Shown: positions 5,891-7,063 of the stretch, piece by piece | How the letters are laid out: every line of letters begins with the position of its first letter | Position numbering within the stretch: the stretch's first letter is position 1 | Assembly: GCA_030612185.1 (NCBI GenBank) | Contig: JAUWOI010000228.1 | Span: 1-7,063, forward strand | DNA: 7,063 bases | Origin: Anaerolineae bacterium | GTDB taxonomy: Bacteria; Chloroflexota; Anaerolineae; B4-G1 | Reading direction: 5' to 3' | The notes under the pieces: generated by a model | Told to the model about the DNA's origin: nothing | What the model saw: the letters and a program-made list of their open reading frames with translations, nothing else | Database searches by the model: none | Program-made: the position numbers and the translations under genes

Positions 5891-6694
5891 TCAGAAGCCG
5901 CCGACCTGCTGGGCAAAGAGACCGCCGGCGATCGCGGGGATCAAACTCAGGGCCGTCAACAGGAGCCACACACCCAGCGTGACCAGCGCCGCCTTGCGCC
6001 GGGGCAGGCGGGCGACCACCATCACGCCGATCACCAGCAGGATCAGGTTCCAGAACAGAAAGAGGTCCACCTGCCCCAGCAGAGCCTGGAGAACTGTCTG
6101 GCCCAGGCTGGGCGGGACAAGGATTGCTTCGCCGGCAGGGTAGTTGCTCTGTATAAAGCCGGAAAGCCCAGGGTTGGCGATCAGTTGGCCGCTGACCAGG
6201 ATGTAGACCGTCTGGAGCAGGCCGCGCAGGACGTAGGGCAGCCAGGTCCACACTACCGTACGGAACATCTGGCCGAAGGTGCTACGGCCACCCAGCGCCA
6301 TACCCGCCAGGTAGAGCGCCCCGGCCCACGCCAGCCAGCCTACCACCCGCCCCACCACGCTGCCAACGGCGGGGAAGACGACGATCAGCAGGGGAGAGGC
6401 AGCGATAGATTCTATCTGAGCCTGTTCCTCGGCGGGCATCTCTACCCCTCGCTGCTCTCCCCACTGCTCCTGGGCGACGAGCACGGCCTGGCGGGTGGTA
6501 GCGGGAGCAGCGACCACAATGGGCAGGGCTGTCAAGAGCACGCCTAGCAGAACTAGAATCCACCAGGTTCGTCCCTCGCGGTCGCGCAGGTACTCCAGCG
6601 TGACGCGGGGTCGCACAATCAGACCCCACAACAGGCGGGGCAGCCCCCAGCGCTGCGCTGCTGGTGGTTTCTCCTCGGACATCTCCTTGGACAT
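5891..6694 (-). CDS. Yip1-family integral membrane protein
   Basis: This 267-residue multi-pass protein resembles the bacterial Yip1 domain family. The lead-in LLWGLIVRPRVTLEYLRDREG (21-41) is the typical cytoplasmic opening. Hydrophobic segments follow at about 44-63, 100-131, 145-169, 207-229 and 236-260. A hydrophilic loop (65-99) rich in Glu and Gln separates the first two. The function of bacterial Yip1 proteins is not established; eukaryotic members act in membrane trafficking. It is probably the first gene of the four-gene leftward unit, and its position beside an ABC ATPase suggests a supporting role in the same envelope machine. This is inference. ATG 6694 is supported by GAGGAG (6706-6701) with six bases of spacing, the best ribosome site in the operon. 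The stop codon abuts the nested repeat element. Confidence 0.8.
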   Translation of the reverse strand: MSKEMSEEKPPAAQRWGLPRLLWGLIVRPRVTLEYLRDREGRTWWILVLLGVLLTALPIVVAAPATTRQAVLVAQEQWGEQRGVEMPAEEQAQIESIAASPLLIVVFPAVGSVVGRVVGWLAWAGALYLAGMALGGRSTFGQMFRTVVWTWLPYVLRGLLQTVYILVSGQLIANPGLSGFIQSNYPAGEAILVPPSLGQTVLQALLGQVDLFLFWNLILLVIGVMVVARLPRRKAALVTLGVWLLLTALSLIPAIAGGLFAQQVGGF

Positions 6695-6747
6695 CGTTCT
6701 CTCCTCTTCTACCGTGGATCACGAAACAGTTCTCTGGGAACACACGG

Positions 6748-6775
6748 ATTATAACAGGCTTCCAAGCGACTGCAA
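6748..6775 (-). promoter_or_regulatory. Candidate sigma-70-type promoter for the leftward operon
   Basis: On the - strand, TTGCAG (6775-6770) is followed after 16 bases by a perfect TATAAT (6753-6748). Transcription would begin near 6741, giving an untranslated leader of about 46 bases with the GAGGAG ribosome site of the Yip1-family gene. The -10 box is consensus; the -35 matches only at TTG. An imperfect dyad, GTTC...GAAC (6729-6741), sits at the expected start point and could be an operator, though it is too short to be convincing. Confidence 0.55.
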
Positions 6776-6832
6776 GCAGCAAATCGGAGGGCGGATATGG
6801 AGAGAACTCTCGTCCAGACGAGCGTCCAGGTA

Positions 6833-7063
6833 TCACTCCAGGTCCTCGAGTCTGGTCTCAGGCTCGTGGTAACGGCGGTAGTAGTGGGTCAGCGTGGCAA
6901 GAGTGAAAAACCGGTTGACCCACGCTATCTTCAGCAGAAAATGGAAGATCGGATAGGCCAGGCCAAGAGCGACTACAGCGTAGACCGATTCCAGCGCCCA
7001 GCGTGGTATCCCGCTCAAGAAAGCCAGGGCGGGAACGCGAGCCGCCAGCCAGGCCAGGAGGGC
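6833..7063 (-). CDS. C-terminal part of an unrecognised protein, running off the window
   Basis: The frame is open from the window edge (7063) to TGA at 6835-6833, giving 76 residues. A TTG at 7018 could be read as a start, but the frame continues upstream with codons of the same style (ALLAWLAARVPALAFL), so this is almost certainly the 3' end of a longer gene. It shows two hydrophobic stretches (about residues 1-16 and 25-46) and a polar end, TLTHYYRRYHEPETRLEDLE. I do not recognise the family. The tail looks like a soluble domain or membrane-edge segment after a membrane-associated region. It ends 138 bases before the Yip1-family start and reads in the same direction, but the promoter candidate between them suggests a separate unit. 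Confidence 0.6.
   Translation of the reverse strand, partial: ALLAWLAARVPALAFLSGIPRWALESVYAVVALGLAYPIFHFLLKIAWVNRFFTLATLTHYYRRYHEPETRLEDLE

Noticed and set aside
5813..6547. 244-codon + strand frame opposite the Yip1-family gene
   Set aside because: It begins inside the hairpin element and gives a Gln/His/Asp-rich product without domains; the - strand reading is a coherent membrane protein.
6809..6822. CTCGT-CCAG-ACGAG stem after the right-hand partial gene as a terminator
   Set aside because: It is a five-pair stem without a T-run; too weak to call.

Overview
The window looks like chromosomal DNA from a GC-rich bacterium. One sampled 60-base line inside the first gene is 41/60 G+C. Gene content and protein style fit a member of the Chloroflexota (Anaerolineae-like): a Nif3-family protein, a Yip1-family membrane protein, a MacB-type ABC transporter, and a secreted IPT plus CARDB-like protein with a Thr/Pro linker. 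Short dispersed repeats between genes fit the same picture. This taxonomic guess is inference from memory of such genomes, not a search result.

Left part, + strand. The last 16 codons of a hydrophobic protein (1-51) are followed by a perfect 15-bp inverted repeat (59-92). Next comes a complete short-form Nif3/YbgI-type dinuclear-metal protein (114-869) with all five expected metal ligands. A 388-base gap follows. It holds a weak 9-bp tandem repeat and, at 1086-1220, a relic of the C-terminus of a TaqI/Eco57I-like restriction-methylation enzyme. A SixA-like histidine phosphatase (1258-1755) starts directly after the relic and has clearly lower GC than its surroundings. This stretch looks like a recombination or gene-decay site.

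Right part, - strand. Four genes read leftward and look like one transcription unit: a Yip1-family membrane protein (6694-5891), a MacB/LolD-type ATPase (5746-5060), a secreted IPT/CARDB-like protein (5023-3128) and a MacB/FtsX-type permease (3110-1818). A promoter candidate with a perfect -10 box (6748-6775) lies upstream of the first gene. The ATPase and permease should form a homodimeric mechanotransmission-type ABC machine. The CARDB-like protein is encoded between them and is the natural candidate for an extracytoplasmic partner, occupying the genetic place of a MacA-like adaptor. Two repeat elements sit inside the operon: a 123-bp nested hairpin element (5767-5889) between the Yip1 and ATPase genes, and a heptamer repeat (5049-5076) that overlaps the ATPase stop codon.

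Far right: the 3' end of another leftward gene (7063-6833), whose family I do not recognise, runs off the window edge.

No tRNA, rRNA, CRISPR array, transposase or replication origin was seen. The most interesting material is the four-gene ABC/CARDB/Yip1 operon with its embedded repeats, and the restriction-enzyme relic. I do not see proof of a wholly new system.
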